From positions 124,001 to 188,000 of the forward strand of contig NZ_JAAXGE010000005.1 of assembly GCF_014750685.1 (NCBI RefSeq): DNA of 64,000 bases. Direction: 5' to 3'. This DNA comes from Bacteroides sp. GM023 (lineage in GTDB: Bacteria; Bacteroidota; Bacteroidia; Bacteroidales; Bacteroidaceae). The position numbers and the translations under genes are program-made. Numbering within the stretch: the stretch's first letter is position 1; each line of letters opens with the position of its first letter. Below the pieces are notes generated by a model, which was given only the letters and a program-made list of their open reading frames with translations, was not told where the DNA came from and did not search any database. Positions 37,293 to 46,944 of this stretch are shown here, piece after piece.

Positions 37293-38942
37293 ATGCGTAA
37301 AAAGATTCTGTTTTTAGCAGGAATGATGGCTTGTTGTTCATTGGCAGGCGCACAAGAAATTTCAAAGACCTGGGTGGCTGATAAGGGCAACGGTACTTAT
37401 CAGAACCCGGTTCTCCATGCAGATTATTCCGATCCGGATGTTTGTGCAGCCGGAGATGATTTCTATATGACAGCGTCCAGTTTCAATTGTATCCCGGGTA
37501 TTCCTATTCTCCATTCCAATGATTTGGTCAACTGGTCGTTGGTGAATTATGCGTTGCCGGTGCAGGAACCGAAAGAGTTTTTTGATAAAGCGCAGCACGG
37601 TAAAGGCGTATGGGCACCATCTATTCGTTTTCATAACGGGGAGTTTTACATTTACTGGGGCGATCCTGATTTTGGAATCTACATGATAAAGGCGAAAGAC
37701 CCCAAAGGGGAATGGAGCAAACCGCTGTTGGTAAAGGCAGGAAAAGGAATGATTGACCCGACTCCTCTTTGGGACGAAGACGGTAAAGTATATCTGGTAT
37801 ATGCATATGCAGCCAGCCGTAGCGGAATAAATAGTATTGCTGTGATTTGTGAACTGAATGCTGAAGGAACGGAAGCGATATCAGCTCCGGTCATGGTGTT
37901 TGACGGAAATGACGGAAAGAACCATACGGTGGAAGGCCCGAAACTTTATAAGCGTAACGGATACTATTACATCTTTGCTCCGGCAGGTGGAGTCGCAACC
38001 GGTTGGCAGTTGGTTCTCCGTTCGAAGAATATCTATGGCCCTTACGAATCGAAGATTGTGATGGCGCAAGGAAAGACAAATATTAACGGCCCTCATCAGG
38101 GAGCTTGGGTAGACACGAATACGGGAGAATCCTGGTTCGTTCACTTTCAGGATAAAGGGGCTTACGGACGTGTGATTCACCTGAATCCGATGGAATGGAA
38201 AGCAGACTGGCCGGTAATCGGAGTTGATAAGGACAAAGATGGTTGCGGCGAACCTGTCACTACGTATAGAAAGCCAAATGTAGGAAAGACGTATCCGGTA
38301 GCCACACCGCCCGAAAGTGATGAATTTAATACCCGTCATTTGGGATTACAGTGGCAATGGCATGCCAATAAACAAGACACTTACGGGTTTACTACCGATT
38401 TAGGATATATTCGTTTGTACGCAGGCAGCCTGTCGAAAGAATTTGTGAACTTTTGGGAAGTGCCTAATCTGTTGATGCAGAAGTTTCCGGCGGAAGAGTT
38501 CACAGCAACCACGAAGCTGACTTTTACAGCCAAACAGGATGGAGAACAAGCAGGGCTTATTGTGATGGGATGGGATTACAGTTACCTGTCCGTTCGCAAA
38601 GCAGGCGATAAGTTTATTCTGCAACAGGCAGTCTGTAAAGATGCGGAGTTGAAAAATCCCGAACAGGTGAAAGAACTTGCCAGTTTCCCGGTAGAATATC
38701 TGAAGATGCCGGGCGTGGCGGACAATGAATGGAAAACAGTCTACTTACAGGTGAAAGTGCGTAAAGGATCAGTTTGTACGTTTGCATATAGCCTGGATGG
38801 AAAGAAATATACGACGGTAGGAGAGAATTTCATCGCCCGCCAGGGTAAATGGATTGGAGCTAAAGTCGGTGTATTCTGTGTGACTCCCAATGAAGGGAAT
38901 CGCGGATGGGCGGATGTAGACTGGTTCCGGATGACTAAGTAG
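37293..38942 (+). CDS. GH43 family glycoside hydrolase (arabinofuranosidase/xylosidase type)
   Basis: A 549-residue secreted protein (signal ends SLAGAQ). The N-terminal five-bladed propeller of GH43 carries the three acidic residues: Asp47 in YSDPDV (base), Asp155 in MIDPTPLWD (pKa modulator) and Glu214 in VEGPKLYKR (acid). Residues from about 340 form the C-terminal beta-sandwich common in GH43 beta-xylosidases and alpha-L-arabinofuranosidases. It should hydrolyse arabinofuranosyl, xylosyl or galactosyl residues; the specific activity cannot be read from sequence. It has a 224-base upstream gap after a hairpin, so a separate promoter is likely, though I find no clear TAnnTTTG. The GH88 gene follows after 49 bases. 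Confidence 0.9.
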   Translation: MRKKILFLAGMMACCSLAGAQEISKTWVADKGNGTYQNPVLHADYSDPDVCAAGDDFYMTASSFNCIPGIPILHSNDLVNWSLVNYALPVQEPKEFFDKAQHGKGVWAPSIRFHNGEFYIYWGDPDFGIYMIKAKDPKGEWSKPLLVKAGKGMIDPTPLWDEDGKVYLVYAYAASRSGINSIAVICELNAEGTEAISAPVMVFDGNDGKNHTVEGPKLYKRNGYYYIFAPAGGVATGWQLVLRSKNIYGPYESKIVMAQGKTNINGPHQGAWVDTNTGESWFVHFQDKGAYGRVIHLNPMEWKADWPVIGVDKDKDGCGEPVTTYRKPNVGKTYPVATPPESDEFNTRHLGLQWQWHANKQDTYGFTTDLGYIRLYAGSLSKEFVNFWEVPNLLMQKFPAEEFTATTKLTFTAKQDGEQAGLIVMGWDYSYLSVRKAGDKFILQQAVCKDAELKNPEQVKELASFPVEYLKMPGVADNEWKTVYLQVKVRKGSVCTFAYSLDGKKYTTVGENFIARQGKWIGAKVGVFCVTPNEGNRGWADVDWFRMTK

Positions 38943-38991
38943 AAAAGAATAAAAATAGATAGATTAAGAATTAACGCGAAGATATTGAACA

Positions 38992-40212
38992 ATGAAAAAG
39001 ATTGTAGTAGGTTTGGCTGTGATGTTAGGATTCTGTACGTGTACTCACAAGCCTTCCGGTACATTGGATGTGAATAAAGCATTAGACTACTGTGCGGAAC
39101 AGACACAACGTACGCTTGCGGAACTGAAAACGGATTCCGGTATCGACTATACGATGATGCCGCGTAATATCATGCCCGACGAGCAGCACTGGAATTGCCG
39201 TAAGGCGACGAAAGAAGAATGGTGTGCCGGTTTTTGGCCGGGGGTCCTTTGGTATGATTATGAATATACGCAGGATAAACATATCCTGGAAGAAGCTGAG
39301 AAGTTCACCAACTCCCTGGAGTTCCTTTCTCAAATTCCGGCTTTCGACCATGATTTGGGCTTCCTCGTATTCTGTAGCTACGGAAACGGGTATCGCCTGA
39401 CCAAGAATCCTGCTTACAAACAAGTGATACTGGATACAGCCGATACATTGGCTACTCTGTTTAATCCGATTGTGGGCACTATCCTTTCGTGGCCCCGTGA
39501 AGTGGAGCCGCGTAACTGGCCGCACAATACCATCATGGACAATATGATTAATCTTGAAATGCTTTTCTGGGCAGCCAAGAATGGTGGTAATCCCTATCTG
39601 TATGACGTGGCAGTTGCCCATGCGGACAAGACCATGAAATGCCAGTTCCGTCCCGATTATACTTCGTATCACGTAGCTGTATATGACACGATTACGGGGA
39701 ATCTTATTAAAGGAGTCACCCACCAGGGATATGCCGACAGCACTATGTGGGCACGCGGACAAGCATGGGCAATTTATGGCTATACCGTAGTCTATCGTGA
39801 AACGAAAGACCCGAAATACCTGGATTTTGCACAGAAAGTGACAGATGTTTATTTGGAAAGACTGCCTGAAGATAAAGTTCCTTATTGGGATTTCGATGAC
39901 CCGGCTATTCCGAATGCCCCTCGTGATGCTTCGGCAGCTTCGGTGGTTGCTTCCGCTTTGCTCGAATTGTCTACGTATCTTCCGAACGGAACGGGAAAAC
40001 GTTATAAGGATGCAGCTATCGAGATGTTGGCAAGTCTGAATTCCGACAGCTATCAGAGTGGTAAAAGTAAGCCTTCATTCCTGTTGCATAGCACAGGACA
40101 TTGGCCGAATCATTCGGAAATAGATGCTTCTATCATCTATGCGGATTACTATTATATCGAAGCCCTGTTAAGATTAAAACGTCTCCAGGAAGGGCACGGA
40201 GTGCTTGGATAA
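38992..40212 (+). CDS. GH88 unsaturated glucuronyl hydrolase
   Basis: A 406-residue lipoprotein-like protein (signal with GFCTC, Cys15 or Cys17) of family GH88. The two catalytic aspartates of the family are visible: Asp121 in HDLGFLV and Asp183 in IMDNMINLEMLFWA, matching Asp88 and Asp149 of Bacillus UGL. The enzyme hydrates the double bond of the 4,5-unsaturated uronic acid left by polysaccharide lyases, releasing it from the oligosaccharide end. That makes it the natural downstream partner of the three lyases in this locus. It lies 49 bases after the GH43 gene and ends before a strong terminator, marking the end of the PUL. Confidence 0.92.
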   Translation: MKKIVVGLAVMLGFCTCTHKPSGTLDVNKALDYCAEQTQRTLAELKTDSGIDYTMMPRNIMPDEQHWNCRKATKEEWCAGFWPGVLWYDYEYTQDKHILEEAEKFTNSLEFLSQIPAFDHDLGFLVFCSYGNGYRLTKNPAYKQVILDTADTLATLFNPIVGTILSWPREVEPRNWPHNTIMDNMINLEMLFWAAKNGGNPYLYDVAVAHADKTMKCQFRPDYTSYHVAVYDTITGNLIKGVTHQGYADSTMWARGQAWAIYGYTVVYRETKDPKYLDFAQKVTDVYLERLPEDKVPYWDFDDPAIPNAPRDASAASVVASALLELSTYLPNGTGKRYKDAAIEMLASLNSDSYQSGKSKPSFLLHSTGHWPNHSEIDASIIYADYYYIEALLRLKRLQEGHGVLG

Positions 40213-40269
40213 GGCGATTTAGTGAAATATGCTGCCAATGCCACAGTATACGGATTGGCTTAAAAAAAT

Positions 40270-40309
40270 AAATGCTCTGCAAGAACTATTCATTCTCTGC
40301 AGAGCATTT
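40270..40309. terminator. Rho-independent terminator closing the PUL
   Basis: A perfect 12-base-pair stem (AAATGCTCTGCA 40270-40281, complement 40298-40309) with T on the plus side and an A-run (40262-40268) that serves the convergent gene on the minus side. Confidence 0.85.
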
Positions 40310-40334
40310 TTACTGGTTAGGGTTAGGTTGTTTA

Positions 40335-40814
40335 TTATTGTTTCACCTTGATGATGTCATAATTCAGGTCGCTGACAGCTTCTTGTAAGCTATCGTTTAC
40401 CAGGCGAAGAGTAGTATCGTTTACAATCACGAAGTACATCGGACTGTCATTACTATCCTTCGGAGTTAACTTAACAGCGGTAACAGGCTTTTTGTTCACG
40501 ACTTTGTGTATAGTCTGTTGTTTTCCTTTTGAGGTGAAGGTTTTGTTTTTTCCTTGTCCTTCGGCATCCAGGTAAGTCATATCCAGTGTAAAAGTGGTAT
40601 CTATGCCATCAGTAGCAGCGTTCAGGGTCAGTACATAGTCAATACCCGGTCCGTCGGCAGCAGGAAGAGTACCTTCATAAACTTCGGTCATTTCTGTGAT
40701 CGGAGTCATGGCAATGGCAAGACTGTCTGCTTCTGCCTCTGCGGTTTTGTTGGCTTTTGATTGGCAAGATGCCAAAGCAGCTACAACGGCTGCTAACATA
40801 ATTACTTTTTTCAT
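40335..40814 (-). CDS. NlpE-like lipoprotein lacking the CxxC motif
   Basis: A 159-residue lipoprotein (lipobox LASC, Cys17). The region VYEGTLPAADGPGIDYVLTL matches the NlpE N-terminal domain of envelope stress/copper-resistance lipoproteins. In E. coli NlpE this stretch carries the CxxC motif (PCADCPG); here both cysteines are replaced (PAADGPG). A disulfide or metal role at that site is therefore unlikely. The remainder is beta-rich with the pattern IVNDTTLRLVND. The function in Bacteroides is not known. It is preceded by its own gap from the HlyC-like gene, and it shares the terminator at 40270-40309 with the PUL. Confidence 0.78.
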   Translation of the reverse strand: MKKVIMLAAVVAALASCQSKANKTAEAEADSLAIAMTPITEMTEVYEGTLPAADGPGIDYVLTLNAATDGIDTTFTLDMTYLDAEGQGKNKTFTSKGKQQTIHKVVNKKPVTAVKLTPKDSNDSPMYFVIVNDTTLRLVNDSLQEAVSDLNYDIIKVKQ

Positions 40815-40867
40815 CGTTAAGTGCTTTAAGTTAATATAAATATAGTGAGCTATCGCTCGGTTTTTAC

Positions 40868-42154
40868 CTATTCTTCATCCCGTTTGATGACCAGCAGTTT
40901 GTCTACTCGTCCCCGGTCCATATCTACTACTTCGAATTGCAGGTTCTTGTAAGTAAAGATGTCTCCGGCTTTCGGGATACGACCTATCAGGAACATGGCC
41001 AGTCCGCCTAAAGTGGTGAAGTCCTCAGACTCCAGGTCTTCATAAGATAAAATTCCCATTTCTTCCATGAAGTCGTCAATGTTCATTGAAGCTTCCACCA
41101 GCATCGAACCATCCTGCCTTGTGACGATTTCTTCTTCTTCCGTTTCATCCTCTTCAAGAATGTCTCCGAAGATACTTTCGGTCAGGTCGTGCAGCGTGAT
41201 AATACCCTCCGTACTACCATACTCGTTAACAACAACTCCGAACTTGTTTTTGTTCTTCTTAAATAGCTCTAAAACTTTATTTGCATACAAACTTTCCGGA
41301 ATAAAGAGGGGAGGACGGGCTATTTCGCGTAAATTAAACTGCTGTTGGCTGCCCACCATCAGGATAATATCTTTTACGGAAACCACTCCGATAATCTCGT
41401 CTTTCCGTTCGTCCACCAACAGGTATTTACTGTAATGTTCGTCTTCAATAACTTTCATCACCTTCTCCCGTGTATCGTCAGGATGCAGAATGATAAGATC
41501 CCTGCGATGTGTCATCAGCTCGTTGGCACGCTTGTCTGAGAAGCGGAATACGTCACGTATCATTTCCGTCTCTTCCTTGTCGATCACTCCCTGTTCCGAA
41601 CTTTGATGGAGAATCATTTTAATTTCTTCCTGCGTCATGGGACGTTCTTCGCTTTTCAGACCGATAAGTCTGTTCAGTAGCCGGGTAGAGATACTTAGTA
41701 ACCATACAAAAGGATAAGATACTTTTGTCAGCAGAATCATAATCGGGCTGAATAAGATCGCGTATTTTTCAGGATTACTCAAGGCAATGGATTTAGGAAC
41801 CAGCTCTCCGATGATGAGGGAAAGATAAGTAATGATTGCTACGGTAGTAATCATGGCGAGGTTGCGTGCGTAGGCTTCTGCTCCCGGAATAAGGGAGAAC
41901 AGAGGAACGAGGTCGTCGGCAATGGCTACTCCACCATATGCACCGGATACGATACCAATCAGCGTAATACCGATTTGAATAGTGGATAAGAACTTTTCCG
42001 GTTCTTCCAGTTGTTTCAATACTCCGCGTGCGGATTTGTTACCTTTCGCGACAAGGGTTTCAAGACGTGCTTTACTGGAGGATACCAGCGCAATTTCATA
42101 CATGGCAAACACGCCATTCAGTATGAGTAAGAGAAGAATAATAAGAAATTCCAT
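40868..42154 (-). CDS. HlyC/CorC-family membrane protein (DUF21, CBS pair, CorC_HlyC)
   Basis: A 428-residue inner-membrane protein with a DUF21/CNNM transmembrane domain (about 1-190, four membrane segments), a pair of CBS domains (about 205-320, adenine-nucleotide binding) and a C-terminal CorC_HlyC domain (about 340-428). The family is linked to magnesium and cobalt efflux in bacteria; the old name hemolysin does not imply lysis. Its length and domain order are standard. It is a stand-alone minus-strand gene, with a terminator of the M48 gene just upstream. Confidence 0.9.
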   Translation of the reverse strand: MEFLIILLLLILNGVFAMYEIALVSSSKARLETLVAKGNKSARGVLKQLEEPEKFLSTIQIGITLIGIVSGAYGGVAIADDLVPLFSLIPGAEAYARNLAMITTVAIITYLSLIIGELVPKSIALSNPEKYAILFSPIMILLTKVSYPFVWLLSISTRLLNRLIGLKSEERPMTQEEIKMILHQSSEQGVIDKEETEMIRDVFRFSDKRANELMTHRRDLIILHPDDTREKVMKVIEDEHYSKYLLVDERKDEIIGVVSVKDIILMVGSQQQFNLREIARPPLFIPESLYANKVLELFKKNKNKFGVVVNEYGSTEGIITLHDLTESIFGDILEEDETEEEEIVTRQDGSMLVEASMNIDDFMEEMGILSYEDLESEDFTTLGGLAMFLIGRIPKAGDIFTYKNLQFEVVDMDRGRVDKLLVIKRDEE

Positions 42155-42269
42155 AAATGGATTAAAATGGTTATTGCTTCGAAATTACATGAAATCACGA
42201 CACTATGCAAATCTGCATTATAGATTAATGATTTTTTAATACTAGCGTGTTCTTTTTTATCAGAAACAA

Positions 42270-42311
42270 AAGAGGAGATACGTTGGTTGTGCAACCGCGG
42301 TATCTCCTCTT
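42270..42311 (-). terminator. Terminator of the M48 protease gene
   Basis: A perfect 12-base-pair stem (AAGAGGAGATAC 42270-42281, complement 42300-42311) with a nested GGTTG/CAACC hairpin in the loop; on the minus strand a short T stretch follows. It lies 27 bases after the protease stop. Confidence 0.75.
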
Positions 42312-42338
42312 ATATGGGTTTGGAAATAATGTCTGTTA

Positions 42339-43121
42339 TTATTTAGCGTAAGTAGCCGCTTTTGCTTTGGCACGCTCGATACGTTTCATGGTATCGGGGT
42401 GTGACGAAAACATCTTTTGCAGATAAGAAGGCTGTGCGACACCTTCTGAAAGTTTAGCCAGCTTGGTCAGCGAATTAGCCATGGCATAAGGGTCGATACC
42501 ATTCTTTACGCAGAATTCTACACCGTACTCGTCGGCTTCGTTTTCTTGTTTCTGAGAATATTGGGCACCTGCCAGGGCTTCAGCCATCGCTCCGAGTTCT
42601 GAATCAGTCAGTTTGGCAACCTTGTCATTGGTAGCTCCTGCTGCGTTCTTCACTGCTGAACGAAGATAGGCATTCTTCATCGCGTCTTTGGAGTCAGTGT
42701 GAACGACGTGACCGATTTCGTGACCTACTACAGCCATCACTTCTTCGTCAGTCATCACATCCATCAGTCCGGCACAGATACGTACACTACCGTCACCACA
42801 GGCAAAGGCATTGATATCTACTACTTCATATACGCCGAAGTTCAGTTTCAGTCCGTCTACTTCTTTGATGTGTCCTGTCAGTTTCTCCAAACGCTTGCCG
42901 TATTCTGTGTCAGGCTTGGTCAGCGGATTGTGTTCGTCCATCCATACCATGTATTCCTTACTCATTTTAGCAATGTCGGCATCGGATAAAGTAACGGCCG
43001 TTACCACGTCTTTTCCTGCTTGTAATGCTTTTCCCAAATTAATCTTCTTGCCGAATTGTGCAGAAGCTGTCATACTCATGCCTACTAATACGAAGGCGAT
43101 CATAGCAATTTGTCTTTTCAT
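42339..43121 (-). CDS. M48-family zinc metalloprotease, exported
   Basis: A 260-residue protein with a signal peptide (ends TASAQ) and the zinc motif His134-Glu135-x-x-His138 in VVGHEIGHVVH. The third ligand region is ENEADEYG (193-200). It belongs to the small periplasmic M48 proteases (BepA/LoiP-like) concerned with envelope quality control; a protease of the TonB-dependent receptor encoded 19 bases upstream is conceivable. The near-zero spacing suggests an operon with that receptor. It ends in a strong terminator. Confidence 0.9.
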   Translation of the reverse strand: MKRQIAMIAFVLVGMSMTASAQFGKKINLGKALQAGKDVVTAVTLSDADIAKMSKEYMVWMDEHNPLTKPDTEYGKRLEKLTGHIKEVDGLKLNFGVYEVVDINAFACGDGSVRICAGLMDVMTDEEVMAVVGHEIGHVVHTDSKDAMKNAYLRSAVKNAAGATNDKVAKLTDSELGAMAEALAGAQYSQKQENEADEYGVEFCVKNGIDPYAMANSLTKLAKLSEGVAQPSYLQKMFSSHPDTMKRIERAKAKAATYAK

Positions 43122-43140
43122 ACTCTTTTAATTAATAATA

Positions 43141-45519
43141 TTAATATTCAAATGTAATTCCCAGGGTCGGAAGCAACGTTCCACTGGATTGTTCAATGCG
43201 TTTCATTACGTAATGCTGGTTATTAGCGGGAGCTTCCGGATTTTCAATTACTCCCGTACTCATAAGCACATCCTGTTGCTTCAGTTTGCTCATGGTGATA
43301 TTTTGCAGATCAATATAGAATCCTAGCATGCAGTGTTTTAGATAAAATGTCTTGTCGATGCGGATGTCTGCCTGCACAAAAGCAGGAAGGCGTTCTTTAT
43401 TGTATCTTGAATAGTCGTAATATGCTTTTCCTTGTGCATCCCAGGCGGATACAAGAGATGATTTCTCTTCATCATAGGGCGTATAGGGAGCACCGCCGAT
43501 ACAGCTGACTTTCATTCCGACACTCCATTGATGGGGTAGATTATAGGTTCCGCGCAGGTTGAAGATATAGCGGTTGTCCCAAGCCGATGCGATGTATTCA
43601 CTTTCTTTGTCGTTACGATATTCACTTTTGAATAAGGTAAAGGAAGAGGCAAGATTCAGCTTCTTGGCAATCAGCCATTTTGCCAGAATCTCTACACCAT
43701 AGGAGCGTCCTTGCGCTGTGGAAGTCAACAGCTCATTTCCGATTACTCCGTAATCGTTTCCTTTGCAGGTCAGGGGAATTCCGTCTACCATAGAGAGCGG
43801 TATCTTATCATAATCCTTGTAGAATCCTTCAACGGAGACTTCGAACGAATCCCCTTTCCGCCAACTGATTCCCAAACTTTCCTGGCTGACTTTCATATAA
43901 CGGAGATTGTATTTGTTGGCATACGTTCCATTGTTGTTTTTAAAGCCGAGAGCCGTATAAGGGGGAAGCTGGTAGTAAAGTCCTGCATTGCCGCTGACGA
44001 ACCAGTGATCGGTCAGTTGGTAAGAGAGCGAGATGCGGGGAGATAATTGGTCGGAAAGCGACTTCATCGCTGATGAATAATTGTTGGCGTCGGCTCTCAA
44101 TCCCAGGGAAGCTGTGAAACGTTCGTCCATGGAGGAATAATTGATGGTTCCGAAGAGTCCCCAGCGCAGAATTCCCAAGTAGGTATGATAATCGAACGTT
44201 TGTGCCTGGTTGGTATATACTTTTTGGAAGGTAGTATTGGAATACTGGCTGTAATCCAAATTCACTCCAAGGTTGATTTTCCAATTTCGGAAAGAAGAAT
44301 TGTTCTCGAAACGGAATTTGGTTTCCTGTTCGGTTGAACGAAGGCGTAGCATCAGATTTTCAGGAACACTTTCGTCATTCTGACGATATTTCGTATTACG
44401 GTTGTTCAGATAACTGTGACTGACTACGACCGATTGTACATGTGCACCTGCGTAATGGCGGTATACAGCGCCTAGCGTAAATGTTTCCTGCTTTATTTTA
44501 GGAAGGTAGCTGAGGATATATTCATTGTCTTCACTATCGGCCTTCGTGTTCAGTCGCATATTGTCGATTCCGCCCAGCCCTAATACGGTCAGTTCATTTT
44601 GCTCGTTGAAACGGGTTTTCAGTTTGAATTGGGCATCGGTGAAAGTCGGCAGGAAGGGAAGATCGAGCATGTCAAAGAGGAACTGCAAGTAGGATTGACG
44701 CACGGATACCAGATAGGAAGTCTTTTTCCCGATGTGTCCATTGGAAGCGAGAGAAACTTCGGAAGCTCCGAGTGTTGCCTTTAGTGAATTGCGTTCCATG
44801 TCTCCGTCACGCAATTTGAAGTCGAGTACCGAACTAAGTGCGTTCCCTTTGTCGGTGGGAAAAGCGCCGGTGTAGAAGTTTACTTCACGTATCAGGTCGG
44901 CATTGAGGATGCCTACGGGGCCGCCGGATGCTCCTTGTGTGCTGAAGTGATTAATATTGGGGATTTCCACTCCGTCCAGATAAAAACGGTTTTCGAAAGG
45001 AGAACCACCACGCACAATAAGGTCGTTGCGATAGCCTATCGGTGAGAAAGCAACTCCGGGATAAGACTGTACGATACGCGAAATGTCCCGGTTGGCTCCC
45101 GGACTCTTTTCTATTTCCTGTAGTCCGATGATACGCAGGCTGACAGGGCTTTCCATATCACGACGGAAAGGAGATGCTGTGACGGTGACTCCTTCGAGTT
45201 CGGTCAGGTTCTCTTCCATCTCAATCGGGATATTCAGATTTTTGGTGGAAAGGATATATTCGGGAGTGGTGACACTTTTATAGCCGATAGCCGTCGCTTG
45301 CAGACGATAGATGCCGGGAGGTACTTGTTCAATAGTGAAATGTCCTTCTGCATTGGTGACACCACCTTTGTTCAGCCCGATAACCATCACATTGATAAAT
45401 TCCAAAGGTTGGCGGCTGTTTTTGTCAATCACTGTTCCTTTTATTTGGTGCACAGGTTGAGCGTGCAACGGAAAGAACAGGATATTGAAGAATAAAAGAA
45501 GTGTCAACAGTCTTTTCAT
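43141..45519 (-). CDS. TonB-dependent outer-membrane receptor (non-SusC)
   Basis: A 792-residue receptor: signal peptide (ends FPLHAQ), carboxypeptidase-like domain (IKGTVIDKNSRQPLEFINV), plug (VRGGSPFENRFYLDGVEIPN), then a beta-barrel ending in GITFEY. It is shorter than SusC proteins (about 1070 residues) and has no SusD partner. A metal chelate, vitamin or peptide is more likely than a polysaccharide, but the ligand is unknown. It is divergent from the DUF2007 gene. The M48 protease gene follows within 19 bases. Confidence 0.92.
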   Translation of the reverse strand: MKRLLTLLLFFNILFFPLHAQPVHQIKGTVIDKNSRQPLEFINVMVIGLNKGGVTNAEGHFTIEQVPPGIYRLQATAIGYKSVTTPEYILSTKNLNIPIEMEENLTELEGVTVTASPFRRDMESPVSLRIIGLQEIEKSPGANRDISRIVQSYPGVAFSPIGYRNDLIVRGGSPFENRFYLDGVEIPNINHFSTQGASGGPVGILNADLIREVNFYTGAFPTDKGNALSSVLDFKLRDGDMERNSLKATLGASEVSLASNGHIGKKTSYLVSVRQSYLQFLFDMLDLPFLPTFTDAQFKLKTRFNEQNELTVLGLGGIDNMRLNTKADSEDNEYILSYLPKIKQETFTLGAVYRHYAGAHVQSVVVSHSYLNNRNTKYRQNDESVPENLMLRLRSTEQETKFRFENNSSFRNWKINLGVNLDYSQYSNTTFQKVYTNQAQTFDYHTYLGILRWGLFGTINYSSMDERFTASLGLRADANNYSSAMKSLSDQLSPRISLSYQLTDHWFVSGNAGLYYQLPPYTALGFKNNNGTYANKYNLRYMKVSQESLGISWRKGDSFEVSVEGFYKDYDKIPLSMVDGIPLTCKGNDYGVIGNELLTSTAQGRSYGVEILAKWLIAKKLNLASSFTLFKSEYRNDKESEYIASAWDNRYIFNLRGTYNLPHQWSVGMKVSCIGGAPYTPYDEEKSSLVSAWDAQGKAYYDYSRYNKERLPAFVQADIRIDKTFYLKHCMLGFYIDLQNITMSKLKQQDVLMSTGVIENPEAPANNQHYVMKRIEQSSGTLLPTLGITFEY

Positions 45520-45600
45520 GTGATTGCAGTTTAGTGCTGCGAAAGTACGAAAAAAGTATTAAAGAATGATATAGTCAGTGAATAAAAAAGGAATAAGTCT

Positions 45601-45608
45601 TATATTTG
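45601..45608 (+). promoter_or_regulatory. -7 promoter element of the DUF2007 gene
   Basis: TATATTTG matches TAnnTTTG, 26 bases before ATG 45634. No clear -33 TTTG. Confidence 0.5.
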
Positions 45609-45633
45609 TAGGACATATTAAAACAGATTCCTT

Positions 45634-46068
45634 ATGAAGACTGTAAAATTGATAACTTGCAATGACGCAATGAAGGCACATATCCTTCAGGGAGCGTTGG
45701 AAAATGAGGGTATTGAGTCTATCCTGCATAACGAGAATTTTTCTACTTTGTATAAAAGTTGTGTGAGCAACATAGCAGGAGTAGATATATTAGTTGCGGA
45801 AGAAGAGTATGACAAAGCAATACAGGTGTTGAGAGATAATCAAAGTTGGCCGGAAGAGTTGACACTTTGTCCCTATTGTGGTTCTTCGGACATCAAGTTG
45901 GTTTTGAAAAAAGGAAAGAAATTACGTGCTATAGGTGCGGCTATTCTTTCGGCATTGACAATGGCTCCTCCGGGAGATAATCATTGGGATTATACTTGCA
46001 AACAGTGCCATAAGACCTTTGGTACACCTGTTGCTGAATTTCATTCTTTGGAAGAAACAGAAGAATAA
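45634..46068 (+). CDS. DUF2007 protein with zinc ribbon
   Basis: A 144-residue cytosolic protein. Residues 1-70 match DUF2007, a small domain with a ferredoxin-like fold thought to act in signalling (KTVKLITCNDAMKAHILQGA, DILVAEEEYDKAIQVL). Residues 80-130 contain two Cys pairs, CPYC at about 80-83 and CKQC near 123-126, typical of a zinc ribbon. The role is unknown. The esterase gene begins 25 bases downstream, so the two are probably cotranscribed. Confidence 0.82.
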   Translation: MKTVKLITCNDAMKAHILQGALENEGIESILHNENFSTLYKSCVSNIAGVDILVAEEEYDKAIQVLRDNQSWPEELTLCPYCGSSDIKLVLKKGKKLRAIGAAILSALTMAPPGDNHWDYTCKQCHKTFGTPVAEFHSLEETEE

Positions 46069-46093
46069 TTGTATCTAAACTATAAATCACATA

Positions 46094-46912
46094 ATGAAAA
46101 AGAAAAAAAATCTATTAATTACTCTTTTCTTAGTCTTGGCAGCACCTTCCTTTGCTGCCAAAGTTGATACCTTATTAATTAAAAGTCCTTCCATGAGCAA
46201 GGAAGTGAAGGTGGTAGTAGTAACGCCGGACGCAGCAATGGGAAAGAAGGCTGTAGCCTGTCCAACTATTTATCTGCTACACGGATATGGCGGAAATGCC
46301 AAAACATGGATTGGAATAAAACCGAATCTGCCTCAAATAGCGGATGAAAAAGGAATTATCTTTGTTTGTCCCGACGGGAAGAATAGCTGGTACTGGGATA
46401 GTCCGCTTAATCCCTCATACCGTTATGAAACTTTCGTTTCATCGGAACTTGTGCAGTATATCGACAAAAATTATAAGACGATTGCCGACCGGAAAGGACG
46501 TGCCATTACCGGATTGAGTATGGGCGGACATGGGGCAATGTGGAACGCTATCCGCCATAAAGATACGTTTGGTGCGGCAGGAAGTACCAGTGGAGGAATG
46601 GATATTCGTCCATTTCCGAAGAATTGGGAAATGTCTAAACAGTTAGGAGAATATGATTCAAATAAGGAAGTATGGGACAATCATACGGTTATTACTCAGA
46701 TTGATAGCCTTAATAATGACGATTTAGCGATTATCATAGACTGTGGAGAGAGTGATTTCTTCCTGAACGTGAATAAGGATTTGCATAATCGCCTGTTAGA
46801 GAAAAAGATTAACCATGACTTCATAACACGTCCCGGAGCACATAACGGAACGTATTGGGGAAATTCTATTGATTATCAGATTCTATTCTTTGGTAAATAC
46901 TTTAAAAAGTAG
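46094..46912 (+). CDS. Secreted esterase, esterase D / CE1-like alpha/beta hydrolase
   Basis: A 272-residue protein with a signal peptide (ends SFAAK). Catalytic residues are visible: Ser142 in GLSMGGHGA, Asp221 in CGESDFF and His250 in RPGAHNGTYW, with the oxyanion loop at YLLHGYGG. The family covers S-formylglutathione hydrolase-like enzymes and CE1 acetyl/feruloyl esterases; export to the envelope favours a carbohydrate or lipid esterase. It follows the DUF2007 gene closely. A 22-base tandem array starts 32 bases after its stop. Confidence 0.85.
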   Translation: MKKKKNLLITLFLVLAAPSFAAKVDTLLIKSPSMSKEVKVVVVTPDAAMGKKAVACPTIYLLHGYGGNAKTWIGIKPNLPQIADEKGIIFVCPDGKNSWYWDSPLNPSYRYETFVSSELVQYIDKNYKTIADRKGRAITGLSMGGHGAMWNAIRHKDTFGAAGSTSGGMDIRPFPKNWEMSKQLGEYDSNKEVWDNHTVITQIDSLNNDDLAIIIDCGESDFFLNVNKDLHNRLLEKKINHDFITRPGAHNGTYWGNSIDYQILFFGKYFKK

Positions 46913-46944
46913 ATTCTGCTGCAAGCATAATCGCATTACGCTGG

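Noticed and set aside
39082..39762. 226-codon open frame on the minus strand
   Set aside because: It lies wholly inside the GH88 gene in antisense, has no family motif, and is an expected shadow frame.
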